NCBI RefSeq assembly: GCF_021556395.1 | Contig: NZ_JAKGCS010000036.1 | Span: 868,001-932,000, forward strand | Source: Acuticoccus kalidii | GTDB taxonomy: Bacteria; Pseudomonadota; Alphaproteobacteria; Rhizobiales; Amorphaceae | DNA length: 64,000 bases | Direction: 5' to 3' | In this document: positions 34,130 through 43,232 of the stretch, piece by piece | Layout of the letters: each line of letters opens with the position of its first letter | Numbering within the stretch: position 1 is the first letter of the stretch | Position numbers and translations under genes: made by a program | The notes under the pieces: model-generated | Seen by the model: only the letters and a program-made list of their open reading frames with translations | Database searches by the model: none | Told to the model about the DNA's origin: nothing

Positions 34130-35550
34130 TGCGATTTATCCGAGTATCGTCCTGCTCTCCTAGGAGGGTCGACGAAACTGATCATTGTTTCGGAGAAACC
34201 GTGAGGTTTTTGTAGGCGGCCAGCATGGCGCGTAAGAAAGATATTCAAAGCGCCATAAATTGCCCAAGTCGCCAGTGTGGTGTTGACCAGAAAAAAGACC
34301 TCCGACAATGGCCGTGCCAGCGCAATTCCCGTTGCAAACCAGGCCGCGGCCGTAAGAAGGTCGCCGCGTCGCAGGGCGATCCCGGCCCGCCGATCAACGA
34401 TGGAAACGACGACACCCAACGTGAAGAAACCCAAAATCACACCTGCGGCGCCGAAGTTCACGTAGAAATCGACAACCTGCCCAGCGCCGAATGTGGCGTG
34501 ATCTGAAAAATTGTAATCCGTATTGGCGGTTAGCATTTCGCTTCCGCCAAGCGCCGGTTTGTTGGGCCACAGGAACCGCGGAATCCACGCGAACGCGGAG
34601 AGCAGAAGGCCGGAGCCAAAGAGTCGCAATTCGGGATATATTTCATGATATTCAATGACTTTCCCAACGAGCATGCCTTGGTTCAAGCGTGTCATGAGGG
34701 CATCGAGATCATCAAAGTTCCATGGGTTGAACAGGCGCAGTGAGCTTAGAAGGTGAGCCACTGCATCGAGCCGATCGCTGAAATCTGTAGTCGACCAGAG
34801 CACGGCTCTCAATTCGTATCTAATCGCCATATATGAAACGAAAAGCGATAGAATTATATAAGTCGCTGCCGACATATATATTATATATATTGTCAACGTC
34901 GGAGGTGATCGGCGAAGCATAGCCACATAGAATATAGACAGTGTGATAATTTCTTGGAATCCGTAAGACATGAAACCAGCAAACGAAAAATAGAAAATCG
35001 GTATTCCAGCGGCTGCGATAAACCAAGGCCACAAAGGTTTTTTATTTATGGAAGATGCACTCACAAAGGCGCCAATCGCGATCCATACGATGATCGAGTT
35101 CTGACCAACCTGTTGGATCGCGCCGCGGAGTGGGAACTGGATATCGAGTTGGGATAAGAAAAGCCCGATAAACCCGAGCGCGCCAATTGAAGTTAGAGTG
35201 TTCGACATGCATGGCCTTGCTGCAGACCTCTTGGAAGAAGGAGGGGGCTGGTTTGCGATGCGTTGTTGTGCATAGGCACCAAAACTGAACGCGGAAAGCC
35301 CTATTAGTGCCAAGCTCAGGCCACGCCATACGGTATCCTCTGTAAAATTATAAGCTGCAAGGTATCGCGAATTGGTGCCAACTGCACGGAATGGGTCGTA
35401 TTCTGAAATTAGGTATGAAAATCCGCCGAAATACTCAAATGTTGTCAAAGTTATAAATATATGTATCAAACCAATGCCTTCATACCGCCTACCTAATAAG
35501 TTGCAAGAAGATAGAAAAATGATAAGAATCCATAATAATAATATTGTCAT
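34126..35550 (-). CDS. Wzy-like polysaccharide polymerase (membrane protein)
   Basis: 474 residues with about eleven or twelve hydrophobic segments (ILLLWILIIFLSSCNLLG at the start, WPWFIAAAGIPIFYFSFAGFM, GVILGFFTLGVVVSIV). A large hydrophilic loop around residues 240-350 holds YPELRLFGSGLLLSAFAWIPRFLWPNKP, which resembles the oligosaccharide repeat-unit polymerase family; Wzy proteins are defined mostly by topology and context. It lies with flippase, glycosyltransferases and sulfotransferase. Base composition is markedly AT-richer than the rest of the window. No ribosome site precedes the ATG at 35550. Confidence 0.78.
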   Translation of the reverse strand: MTILLLWILIIFLSSCNLLGRRYEGIGLIHIFITLTTFEYFGGFSYLISEYDPFRAVGTNSRYLAAYNFTEDTVWRGLSLALIGLSAFSFGAYAQQRIANQPPPSSKRSAARPCMSNTLTSIGALGFIGLFLSQLDIQFPLRGAIQQVGQNSIIVWIAIGAFVSASSINKKPLWPWFIAAAGIPIFYFSFAGFMSYGFQEIITLSIFYVAMLRRSPPTLTIYIIYMSAATYIILSLFVSYMAIRYELRAVLWSTTDFSDRLDAVAHLLSSLRLFNPWNFDDLDALMTRLNQGMLVGKVIEYHEIYPELRLFGSGLLLSAFAWIPRFLWPNKPALGGSEMLTANTDYNFSDHATFGAGQVVDFYVNFGAAGVILGFFTLGVVVSIVDRRAGIALRRGDLLTAAAWFATGIALARPLSEVFFLVNTTLATWAIYGALNIFLTRHAGRLQKPHGFSETMISFVDPPRRAGRYSDKSQ

Positions 35551-35690
35551 AAAAATTATATTGACAGATTTCGGTGCAGGTGGAGGTTGAGGTATTGTAC
35601 TTAATAGAGTTGCAATGTAAAGGTGTGATCGTTGAGTGTCTCGTCACGATATGTAAGTGTTCCGGAATAGAATTGATATTCGAGGTCTGA

Positions 35691-36503
35691 TTGATTGTGC
35701 CGAATTTGCCGAATTTAATCGTGGCGGGGGCCATGAAATGCGGCACCACGAGTTTGCACGCATATTTGGATCTTCATCCGGATGTGGCGATGTCGCGGCC
35801 GAAAGAGTTAAATTTTTTCGCGGGTTGCAATCAAGGGCGCGGGCTGGATTGGTACTCTTCGTATTTCGATTCTTTAACTCGTGTGCGTGGCGAGTCGTCG
35901 CAAAATTACACCAAGCGACATCATCCGAAATTTAATCTTGCTGCGCAAAGAATGTTCCAGGTCGTTCCAAAGGCGAAAATTGTCTATCTGGTTCGGGATC
36001 CGATTGATCGATATATTTCGCATATGAAATTTAATAATTATAACGAAATCGATGATTTCGATCGCGGTCGAATTTTAAAGTGGCATTATATCAAGACGGG
36101 GATGTATTATTTTCAATTGCTGGAGCTCCTTCGGTTTTTCGACGAGAGAAATCTTCTGGTTGTCGATTTGGACGAAATGTTTGCGAGTCGGTGTGCGACC
36201 ATGAATCGGGTTTTTGCGTTTCTCGGACTGGATCCGCTTCCCGCCGATGATCGCTTTCGGTTTGAGGTGAATCGTGGGTCGGAACTGCGGATTCCGCGGG
36301 GTTTTCGCGCCAATCCAATAGTCCGCAGTGCGGGTGCCGTCGCTCCGGAAATGACTGAAAGGGCGCTTCGGTGGATCGCGCGGCGACGGGGGGCGGAAGC
36401 GCTTACGCGGGGCGAGGCCGATCAGTTGCGTGAAATCTATGCGCGGGATGTCGCGCAACTTCGGGCTCTGACCGGGCAACGATTTGCGGGTTGGTCACTG
36501 TGA
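35691..36503 (+). CDS. PAPS-dependent sulfotransferase
   Basis: 270 residues. The 5'-phosphosulfate loop is LIVAGAMKCGTTSLHAYL (Lys16 to Thr20) and the 3'-phosphate motif is YLVRDPIDRYISHM (Arg102, Ser110), as in heparan-type and other bacterial carbohydrate sulfotransferases. It would transfer sulfate from PAPS to a sugar, plausibly of the glycan made by this block. TTG at 35691 has GAGG five bases upstream; GTG at 35697 is the other candidate. The first half of the gene is AT-rich like the divergent polymerase gene. PAPS-making enzymes are not in the window. Confidence 0.9.
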   Translation: MIVPNLPNLIVAGAMKCGTTSLHAYLDLHPDVAMSRPKELNFFAGCNQGRGLDWYSSYFDSLTRVRGESSQNYTKRHHPKFNLAAQRMFQVVPKAKIVYLVRDPIDRYISHMKFNNYNEIDDFDRGRILKWHYIKTGMYYFQLLELLRFFDERNLLVVDLDEMFASRCATMNRVFAFLGLDPLPADDRFRFEVNRGSELRIPRGFRANPIVRSAGAVAPEMTERALRWIARRRGAEALTRGEADQLREIYARDVAQLRALTGQRFAGWSL

Positions 36504-36927
36504 AGTCGTATGCGTAGAGATGGCAAGCGTTGAAGACATGAGGTGAGATTAATTCGAGCGTCTCGCCGATCTTCGATGGTTTTTATGGTCGTTTCGACGG
36601 AAAGGGTAGGGAGTATTCGCCCAGGAAAGACGGCAAGTGGCGATCCAGAACGAATGCTGCCCACCGATGCGTTGGAAGAGGCTTCGGGTTTGAGGGGAGG
36701 GGCGTCGGACGTGCGCAGGTCGGCAATGTGGTGACGGGTGGTTTCGTCACTCGGTCGTGGGTGTTTTCGTGTGGGTGGATTGCGGTTTCCATTCGGGTGG
36801 TGTCGGCGGCGGCTCAGTAGCGTTTGGCGACCTTTGGATAACCTGATCGGTGCGAGTGGGCCGGCGTTCCGGGTGGTTCACGATTGTCGTGTCGGGATCG
36901 AGGCGACGGGGGCGTTGATGCGGCGTG
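36504..36927. other. Gap without a gene
   Basis: 424 bp between the sulfotransferase and the next glycosyltransferase. GT-rich stretches (about 36720-36800) are present, but I find no supportable coding frame, RNA or repeat. It may hold the promoter of the following gene. Confidence 0.45.
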
Positions 36928-38127
36928 ATGCGTTCATGGGAGTGGCAAAACGTGTTGGAGCGACCTCGAACGATTTATCTGATTTCGCCGCAGAAATGGT
37001 GCCATCCGAAGGTGTCGAAGCATCACTATGCGTTGACGCTCGCGGGGCTCGGGCACCGGGTCTATTTTATTGAGCCGCCTCATCCTGAAAATTCTCGACG
37101 CCCCGTTGTATTGGATGATGAATCCGGGGTTAGGGTCGTGAAATATCGGGCATATTTTCCGTATTGGACGAAATTTCATGCTCCAAAGATGTTTGACCTT
37201 TTGATGAGGGTACAAGCCAAATATCTGATCGATGCGATCGGCGAATCTCCCGAGATTGTTTGGGATTTTGACAATGCATGTCAGTTCGTCGACCTCAGGG
37301 TGTTCGGTCGATCATTGAAGATCTTTCACCCGGTCGACGATGTTGCGCGGCGTGGATGCCCGGGAAAACGCGCCGATATGGTGCTTTCGACCTCACGGCG
37401 CCATCTGGAAGGCGTCCCGAGCGGCGCGATCACTGCCCTGGTGGGCCATGGGCTTTCTGAGCCCTTTGCCGAGTGCGCGCGGGCGGTGGTGGGCGACCCT
37501 GCGGCGGCGGGGCCGAGAGGGCGGTATGATCGTCCGGTGATCGGCTATGTCGGCAATCTCGATCTTCACGGCATTGATTGGGATGTCATTCTGCAGATTG
37601 CTCGGCAACTTCCGCATGTGACGATATGGTTGATAGGGCCGGGCGAGCGCGGTGATGTCGACGGAGCGCGGCGTGCCGTCCACGACGCGGCGAATGTCAG
37701 ATTTCTCGGGCGGAAAGACGCGAATGAGATACTAAGTCTTGCCAACGAAATCAATCTGTGGTTGATGGCTTATGATGGATATCGCGATCCGAACGGTGCC
37801 ACAAATCCTCATAAGCTTCTTGAGTATCTCGCCACGGGAAAGCCAATCGTGTCCAATCGAACCGAAGCCCATTGTGACACTGGACTGATCGCGATGCCGC
37901 CGGATCTTTCGAATGAGACGATCCCTGAACTGGTCTCTGCGACGCTCGCCGAGTTGGACTTTTGCGACAGTGACGACATGCGGCGCCGGCGTGCGGCTTA
38001 CGCGTTGACATTCGGCTACGAGCACCATCTCGCGCAGATCGATCTGATGATGGATTCTGTTGTTGCGGAAACGCGGAAAGGTTGGATGGCGAAGTCGCGT
38101 GATGTAACCGTTTCAGGCAATTTTTAA
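36928..38127 (+). CDS. TuaH/GT4-like glycosyltransferase
   Basis: 399 residues from the ATG at 36928 (GTG 36925 adjacent; TTG 36952 would also suit the conserved start). TIYLISPQKWCHPKVSKHHYALTLAGLGHRVYFIEPP (part: SKHHYALTLAGLGHRVYF) begins the N-terminal domain. The C-terminal domain has VIGYVGNLDLHGIDWDVIL, IWLIGPGERGD, and NPHKLLEYLATGKPIVSNR. This resembles GT-B enzymes annotated as TuaH-like or family 1 glycosyltransferases in exopolysaccharide loci. It is probably part of the same unit as the acetyltransferase downstream. Confidence 0.85.
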   Translation: MRSWEWQNVLERPRTIYLISPQKWCHPKVSKHHYALTLAGLGHRVYFIEPPHPENSRRPVVLDDESGVRVVKYRAYFPYWTKFHAPKMFDLLMRVQAKYLIDAIGESPEIVWDFDNACQFVDLRVFGRSLKIFHPVDDVARRGCPGKRADMVLSTSRRHLEGVPSGAITALVGHGLSEPFAECARAVVGDPAAAGPRGRYDRPVIGYVGNLDLHGIDWDVILQIARQLPHVTIWLIGPGERGDVDGARRAVHDAANVRFLGRKDANEILSLANEINLWLMAYDGYRDPNGATNPHKLLEYLATGKPIVSNRTEAHCDTGLIAMPPDLSNETIPELVSATLAELDFCDSDDMRRRRAAYALTFGYEHHLAQIDLMMDSVVAETRKGWMAKSRDVTVSGNF

Positions 38128-38355
38128 TGATTATCTAGAATGAATTTCATTCCAGTATAGTTGGAAAATAAAGCTGAAATTCGAGAATCGATGAAGGTTT
38201 TGTCGGATTTTTTATCGCTGCGGGACGAGTAGCGTGACCGAGTGTCCATTTTGATCGACCGTCGGGGTGGGCTCGGTTCGCGCGGTTCTACTGGTCGACC
38301 ACCTCTCGGAAATTGAAGTTGGCCGGTTCTCGGAGAATTAACGGAGCGGAACGTC

Positions 38356-39117
38356 ATGATCCCGGCGGGTTTGGAGCTTGATAGAAGCCGGTCCTCGTCG
38401 ACGGGCCGTCCTCCAGCGGCGGAGGGGCGAACGCGGCAGTCAGACGTCGGGATCGATCGGCGCTGGGTGAGAAATTGGCGGCGGGTGAGGCGGCTTCCGG
38501 TCAACCTGATGAGCCGTGCGGTCGAACCGCTTTCGTATTTCTCGTTTATCCGGGAGACGGCGCACAACGCTCATCCCATTACATTTCAGCACTGGTATCA
38601 GCAGTTTGTTCGTGGTGTAAATTGCGGTCCGTATTGGCCGGTCGATGCGACCAGTAAAGTGTTCAATTGGCGCAATGTCTATGTCGGAGTGGACAGTGCA
38701 CCAGGTTATAACCGAGGGTGTTATGTCCAGGCATTCGGCCCGGTGTCGATTGGGGACTATACGAATATTGCACAAAATGTCGGTTTGATCAGCGCCAACC
38801 ACGACGTGTTCGATGGACGGGTGCATCGGGTCGGGTCGATCGACATTGGACGCTATTGCTGGATCGGGATGGGCGCGATCGTGCTGCCCGGGGTCGAACT
38901 CGGCGATTTTACGACGGTGGGGGCCGGCGCCGTCGTCACACGCTCTGTGCCGGAGGGACATGCGATGATCGCGGGGAACCCCGCGCGGGTGATCCGTCGT
39001 CTCGATCCGGATGCTTGCGTTCGGTACGAGGTGGAGCACAAGTATCACGGATATATCAAAGAGATGGACTTCGCGGCGTTTCGTGAGCGTGCCTTGAACC
39101 CGCGATGCGACCGATGA
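38356..39117 (+). CDS. Hexapeptide-repeat acyltransferase
   Basis: 253 residues. The N-terminal 60 are basic and poorly conserved, then FQHWYQQFVRGVNCGPYWPVD precedes a left-handed beta-helix: YVGVDSAPGYNRGCYVQAFGPVSIGDYTNIA, SANHDVFDGRVHRV with the catalytic His, IGRYCWIGMGAIVLPGVELGDFTTVGAGAVVT, and the closing AGNPARVIRRL. It is an O-acetyltransferase of the LbH/maltose-acetyltransferase type, likely decorating the sugar polymer. ATG at 38356 has GGAGCGGA upstream. It ends the second polysaccharide block. Confidence 0.88.
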   Translation: MIPAGLELDRSRSSSTGRPPAAEGRTRQSDVGIDRRWVRNWRRVRRLPVNLMSRAVEPLSYFSFIRETAHNAHPITFQHWYQQFVRGVNCGPYWPVDATSKVFNWRNVYVGVDSAPGYNRGCYVQAFGPVSIGDYTNIAQNVGLISANHDVFDGRVHRVGSIDIGRYCWIGMGAIVLPGVELGDFTTVGAGAVVTRSVPEGHAMIAGNPARVIRRLDPDACVRYEVEHKYHGYIKEMDFAAFRERALNPRCDR

Positions 39118-39632
39118 TGACCGCGGCGTCGTCATGTCGTGCTCGGCAAATCGTGGGATCGACGGAGGCTCGGATCTGAAGCGGGCTGGCGTGTTCGTTA
39201 TGTTTCGCCGGTCCGTATGAGCAAGGTGGCGCCGTCAGATGGCAACAGCTGCTGACGACTACAGAGGGAGGGTGCCGAACACTCTGCGCGGGTGAGACCG
39301 TGACCTGCGCCACCGCGTCCCCGCCGCCCATGTCCGCGAGCTGGCGCGCGCCGATGCGTGGCCGCTCTGGCGGCAACATCACCCATCGATCAACGAAACA
39401 CGTCAGAGGCGTGTCTGATTCCGTCGCGATTTGGCAGAAGCGCCGATCGATCGAGCGCGCGTCTCCATCCAAGAGGGCGCGCCGCAAGCGCCGGATGGGC
39501 GCAGGAACGGCGAAAACGCCGCGAGGGCGCGCTGGCCCGATGGTGGGCCGCTCGGACCGCGTCGACCCGAGCGGCTTTGGGTTCAGAGCAGGATGCGCCC
39601 GGCGCGAATCTTACTCGAGCTCGCCGCGAACC
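39118..39632. other. Gap without a gene
   Basis: 515 bp between the acyltransferase and the DUF4168 gene, which are convergent. No supportable gene is seen. A 14-bp word (tcgagctcgccgcg) at 39615 recurs at 39637 across the DUF4168 stop codon, a local 22-bp duplication. Confidence 0.5.
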
Positions 39633-40019
39633 CTATTCGAGCTCGCCGCGCTCGCGCTCGATCGCCTGGGCGAGCTCGGGATTGTTCTGCGCGGCGCGAT
39701 AGATCTGCGAGTACGTCTGCACCTCGAGGCCGCTATCCTGAATGGCCTGGGCCATTTCCTGCGCGGCGCCGGTGCGGATCTGCTCGGCTTCCTGCTGGCT
39801 CTCCGCTGCCTGGATCTGCGGATTATACCGCTCGGCCACGTCCTGAACGGCGAGCGAGGCCACGGCGAACGCCTTGATCTGGCCGGCATCCACGCTCGGG
39901 CTTTCGGTGGCGCTCGGCGGCGTAACGCTTTGCTGAGCGGTGGCGGCAACCGGCGCGGCGATCGTGCCGATCGCGAGAGCCGACGCTGCGATGAGGGCCG
40001 AAAGCGTGTTCTTACGCAT
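39633..40019 (-). CDS. Exported DUF4168-type protein
   Basis: 128 residues from the ATG at 40019 (MRKNTLSALIAASALAIGTIAAP, a Sec signal peptide; an upstream in-frame start at 40052 would bury it). The mature chain is Gln/Glu/Ala-rich and helical, with VASLAVQDVAERYNPQIQAAESQQEAEQI and the C-terminal MAQAIQDSGLEVQTYSQIYRAAQNNPELAQAI (part: GLEVQTYSQIYRAAQNNPEL), the signature I associate with DUF4168. Function unknown. It is transcribed divergently from the ECF sigma gene, and both have a GGAAC-N17-CGTC-type promoter, so it is a probable member of that sigma regulon and perhaps an envelope-stress protein. Confidence 0.85.
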   Translation of the reverse strand: MRKNTLSALIAASALAIGTIAAPVAATAQQSVTPPSATESPSVDAGQIKAFAVASLAVQDVAERYNPQIQAAESQQEAEQIRTGAAQEMAQAIQDSGLEVQTYSQIYRAAQNNPELAQAIERERGELE

Positions 40020-40093
40020 GAAACATCCAATCTTGGCTCGGCGGTGAAGCACCGCCGGTTACGATCCGTCTGCCGCAAAACGGCGACATGGAA

Positions 40094-40121
40094 CTGACGG
40101 ATCGGGTCGCCGATCGGTTCC
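40094..40121 (-). promoter_or_regulatory. ECF-type promoter facing the DUF4168 gene
   Basis: Read on the minus strand: GGAAC (40121-40117), a 17-base spacer, then CGTCAG (40099-40094), about 75 bp upstream of the DUF4168 ATG. It has the same spacing as the element facing the sigma gene. Confidence 0.6.
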
Positions 40122-40188
40122 CGACCGCCGGTTGGTCCATTCTGACGCAGCCGTCACACGCCGCCGCGTCACCTGGCCGGGACGGAAT

Positions 40189-40216
40189 GGAACTTTCCGC
40201 GCCCGCGTCCCGTCTG
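40189..40216 (+). promoter_or_regulatory. ECF-type promoter of the sigma/anti-sigma operon
   Basis: GGAAC (40189-40193), a 17-base spacer, then CGTCTG (40211-40216), about 50 bp upstream of the sigma ATG. The GGAAC minus-35 and CGTC minus-10 fit ECF sigma promoters, suggesting autoregulation. Confidence 0.65.
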
Positions 40217-40266
40217 TTGTCGTGAACCCGGCCGTCGGCCGCGGTGCGAGGAAAGCGGACGGCGCA

Positions 40267-40782
40267 ATGAACGACGACGTGAAATGGATGGTCGAACGGC
40301 AGATCCCGCATCTGCGGCGCTATGCGCTCGCGTTGACGCGCAATCTCGATCAGGCCGACGACCTCGTTCAGGACACGTTGGAGCGCGCGCTGAAGAAGCG
40401 TCACCTCTGGCGGCGGACCGGGTCGCTGCGATCCTGGCTCTTCCGGATCCTCTATCGCACCTATGTCGACAATCGTCGCCGTTGGCGGCCGGAGCGGATG
40501 GCGGCGGATCCTGCATTGATCGACGCCTTCGCGAGCCAGCCGCCCGACCAGGAGCACCGGGTCGAGTACACCAACATCGCGCACGCGCTCGATCAATTGC
40601 CGGACGAGCAGCGCGAGATCGTGCTCCTCACCGCCGTCGAGGGCATGGCCTATGACGAGATCGCCGACGTCTTGTCGATCCCGATCGGGACGGTGCGCTC
40701 GCGCCTGTCGCGCGGGCGGGAGGCGTTACGCCGGTTTCGATCGCATACGGAGGGCGCCGCACCGTTGCGGCGGGTGAAATGA
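40267..40782 (+). CDS. ECF RNA polymerase sigma factor
   Basis: 171 residues from the ATG at 40267. The sigma-2 region is HLRRYALALTRNLDQADDLVQDTLERALKK followed by LRSWLFRILYRTYVDNRRR, and sigma-4 is ALDQLPDEQREIVLLTAVEGMAYDEIADVL with IPIGTVRSRLSRGREAL (the DNA-binding helix-turn-helix). There is no sigma-1 or sigma-3, as expected for group IV factors. The frame is open to 40132, but that extension covers the promoter. The stop overlaps the anti-sigma ATG (ATGA). It probably controls its own operon and the divergent DUF4168 gene. Confidence 0.95.
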   Translation: MNDDVKWMVERQIPHLRRYALALTRNLDQADDLVQDTLERALKKRHLWRRTGSLRSWLFRILYRTYVDNRRRWRPERMAADPALIDAFASQPPDQEHRVEYTNIAHALDQLPDEQREIVLLTAVEGMAYDEIADVLSIPIGTVRSRLSRGREALRRFRSHTEGAAPLRRVK

Positions 40783-41669
40783 CCGAAAATCGCGACTCCA
40801 TCGCCGAGATCGATCTTCTCGCCTACGCCGACGGGCGTCTCGCCGGGGATCCGGTGCGCCGCGCGGCGGTCGAGCGCCATCTGGCGCGCGATCGGGAGGC
40901 GGCGCGCCTCGTCGCCGATATCGAGGCGCAGAATGCGCAGATCCGCGCGCTTTATGATCGCGTGCTCGACGCGCCCATTCCCGAGCGCCACCGCGATGCC
41001 TTGTGGGGCAACGCCGAGCGCGGCGGCGGCGCTTGGATGCGCCTTGCGGCGTCGGTCGCCCTCTTCGCCCTCGCGGCGGCCGGCGGCGCGGCGGTCGGCT
41101 ATCATGCCCGCGACGGGATCGACGTGCCGTCCTCGCTGATCGAGCGCGCGGCGACGATCACGCCGGCTGAGGCGGGTGACGCGACGTTCGCACTCGCCTC
41201 GACCGGGCGGGAGAGGGTCGCCGGCGAGACGGTCAATCTCAGCTTCGCGATGCCCGATCTGTCAGCCTTCGGCTATCGCCTCGTCGCCCGCGGGCACCCC
41301 GATCCGGGCGCGCCGAACCTCGTGCGCTTTCTCTATCGCGGCGTCGAGGGGAAGGAGGTCAGCCTCTTCATGCGGCCGCGCATGGACCCGGGCGAAGAAC
41401 GGGTGTCGACCCGCACGGTCGGCGATGTCGCGGTGAGCTATTGGTCGGCCGGACCGGTGGCGGTCGCCATGCGGACCGACGATCCGCAGATGGACGGCAT
41501 CGCCGTCGCGAAAGTCCTCAAGCATGCGGTGGATTTCGCCCGCGTCAGCGTGCCGGGCCCCCTCGACGAGGCGGCGCCGCTCGACGGCACCGGCGCGCAG
41601 ATGGCCGTCGAGGCGGAGGCCGGCACGATGCTCACCGACATTCATGCCGGCCCCTCGCAGCTCCAATGA
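40779..41669 (+). CDS. Membrane-anchored anti-sigma factor
   Basis: 296 residues. The cytoplasmic N-terminus (IAEIDLLAYADGRLAGDPVRRAAVERHLA) is the typical short anti-sigma helical domain; the His/Cys zinc motif of ZAS proteins is not evident. One transmembrane segment lies at about 87-107 (WMRLAASVALFALAAAGGAAVGY). The periplasmic part (VAGETVNLSFAMPDLSAFGYRLVARG, VSLFMRPRM, YWSAGPVAVAMRTD) is the sensor-like domain common in RsiW-type proteins of alphaproteobacteria. It is translationally coupled to the sigma gene. Its stop lies four bases from the stop of the convergent efflux gene. Confidence 0.9.
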   Translation: MTENRDSIAEIDLLAYADGRLAGDPVRRAAVERHLARDREAARLVADIEAQNAQIRALYDRVLDAPIPERHRDALWGNAERGGGAWMRLAASVALFALAAAGGAAVGYHARDGIDVPSSLIERAATITPAEAGDATFALASTGRERVAGETVNLSFAMPDLSAFGYRLVARGHPDPGAPNLVRFLYRGVEGKEVSLFMRPRMDPGEERVSTRTVGDVAVSYWSAGPVAVAMRTDDPQMDGIAVAKVLKHAVDFARVSVPGPLDEAAPLDGTGAQMAVEAEAGTMLTDIHAGPSQLQ

Positions 41670-41672
41670 GCG

Positions 41673-43232
41673 TCAGCGCGCGGGAATGCGCGTCGCCGCC
41701 TCGCGCGAGGTCATCGCCCCGAGCGCGAAGGCGAGGCTCGACGCTGCGACGAGGGATGCGGCGTGCGCGTCGGCCTGGGCTTGGCGGGCGTCGAGGAGGC
41801 CGCTGTCGGCCACCGTCGCGTCGGTGATCGGAGTGAGGCCGTTTCTGTAGGATTCGAGCGCCGCGTCATAGGTGATGGAGGCGGCGCGGGTGAGTTCGCT
41901 CGCGGCGTGATAGGAGGCGAGGGCGGTGCGCAGCGTGTCGGCGGCGATCACGATTTCGCGCACCGCGGTATCCTGCGTTTGTTGATAGGTGGTGGCGGCC
42001 GATCGGCTCAGAGTTCGGGCCTGTTCGAGCTGCGCCGCGCGGATGCCGCCCGAATAGATCGGGATCGTCACGCCGACGAGAACGCCGGCGGTGGTCGCCT
42101 CCTGGCCGATGCCGGGCAGGCCACCGGCCGAAAAGCTCGCATTGTTGCCGGCCGCGATCGCGCTCAGATAGACCTTCGGACGGAACTCGGCCTCGGCCGC
42201 CCGGATCCCCGCCTCGCTCGCCTTCATCCGCGAATAGGCGGCGAGAACGTCGGGCCGCTGGGACAGGGCGTTGGCGATCATCGCTTCGGTCGGTTCGCCG
42301 ATCGCGCGGGGGAGGCGGCGCCCGCTCACGTCGCCGACTTTCATCCGGGTCATCGGCGAGATGCCCATCGCACCGAGAAGGCCTTGATAGGAATCGCGCA
42401 GGACGCCTTCGGCCTCGACGACGCGCAGGTTCGACTGGGCGACCTGCTGGCGGGCCTGCGCCACCTCCACGCTGGTGCCGAGCCCCCGCGCCATGCGCGC
42501 GTCGGCGGCGTCCGCGATGCGGCGCGAGTTGGCGAGCGTCTGCCGCGCGGCCTTCAGCCGGCTCTCAGCCGCGCCATAACGATAATATGCGATCGCGACA
42601 TCGTAGATCACCTGCTGGTGCATCCCGTTGAATTCGATGTTCGCGGCGAACGCGTTGTGATTGGCGACGTCGCGCGCGGCGCGGCGTTGGCCGAAATCGA
42701 AGATCAGCCATTCGAGGGCGAGCGCGGGGACGATCGCCTCCGTGGTGGTCGTGAAGGAATCCTTGCCGTTGATGCCGACCGGGAGCGGCTGGTTCCAGAC
42801 CTGCGCCCCGCCGATGACGTTGGCGCTGATCGATGGCAGGAAGGTCGCCTCCGCGAGGCCGACCGCGAGGGCGGCTTGGCGCGCATTGTCCCAGGCAAGG
42901 CGCGTCGCGGGATTGTTGCGTGCCGCCATGTCGATGAGCTCGGGAAGCTCATAGACCTCGCCGGACTTGATTTGCGGCGGCGGGGTGATGAGAGAGGCGG
43001 CTTGATCGCCCGGCACGCCGAAATTCTGCCGTTCGCCTTCGGCCTTGTCGGACGGATCGCCGGGGAGCAGAGCCGAGCTCGCATCGTCGTTCGGTGCCCA
43101 GGCCTCGGACGGCGATCCCGAGGTGAGTTTCACCGCGTTCGCCGCGCAACCGCCGAGGAGGGCGGCCGCCACGAGAATGAGCGTGGCGCGCCAGGGCGTT
43201 CCCCTGCGTGTGGCATGACGTCCCGGCATCAT
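41673..43232 (-). CDS. TolC/NodT-type outer-membrane efflux lipoprotein
   Basis: 519 residues. The signal peptide ends with the lipobox LLGGC, so Cys29 would be lipidated. The mature part has the two OEP repeats of alpha-helical barrel proteins: ARNNPATRLAWDNARQAALAVGLAEATFLPSISA (part: NPATRLAWDNARQAAL) and the second at YSRMKASEAGIRAAEAEFRPKVYL. It forms the outer-membrane duct for RND/MFP or type I exporters. No inner-membrane partner is near it, so its pump is elsewhere. It might serve the RTX protein, but nothing in the sequence ties the two together. Confidence 0.92.
   Translation of the reverse strand: MMPGRHATRRGTPWRATLILVAAALLGGCAANAVKLTSGSPSEAWAPNDDASSALLPGDPSDKAEGERQNFGVPGDQAASLITPPPQIKSGEVYELPELIDMAARNNPATRLAWDNARQAALAVGLAEATFLPSISANVIGGAQVWNQPLPVGINGKDSFTTTTEAIVPALALEWLIFDFGQRRAARDVANHNAFAANIEFNGMHQQVIYDVAIAYYRYGAAESRLKAARQTLANSRRIADAADARMARGLGTSVEVAQARQQVAQSNLRVVEAEGVLRDSYQGLLGAMGISPMTRMKVGDVSGRRLPRAIGEPTEAMIANALSQRPDVLAAYSRMKASEAGIRAAEAEFRPKVYLSAIAAGNNASFSAGGLPGIGQEATTAGVLVGVTIPIYSGGIRAAQLEQARTLSRSAATTYQQTQDTAVREIVIAADTLRTALASYHAASELTRAASITYDAALESYRNGLTPITDATVADSGLLDARQAQADAHAASLVAASSLAFALGAMTSREAATRIPAR

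Noticed and set aside
39611..39650. 22-bp duplication around the DUF4168 stop codon as a possible attachment site
   Set aside because: It is a short local duplication with no integrase or tRNA nearby and does not restore the reading frame.
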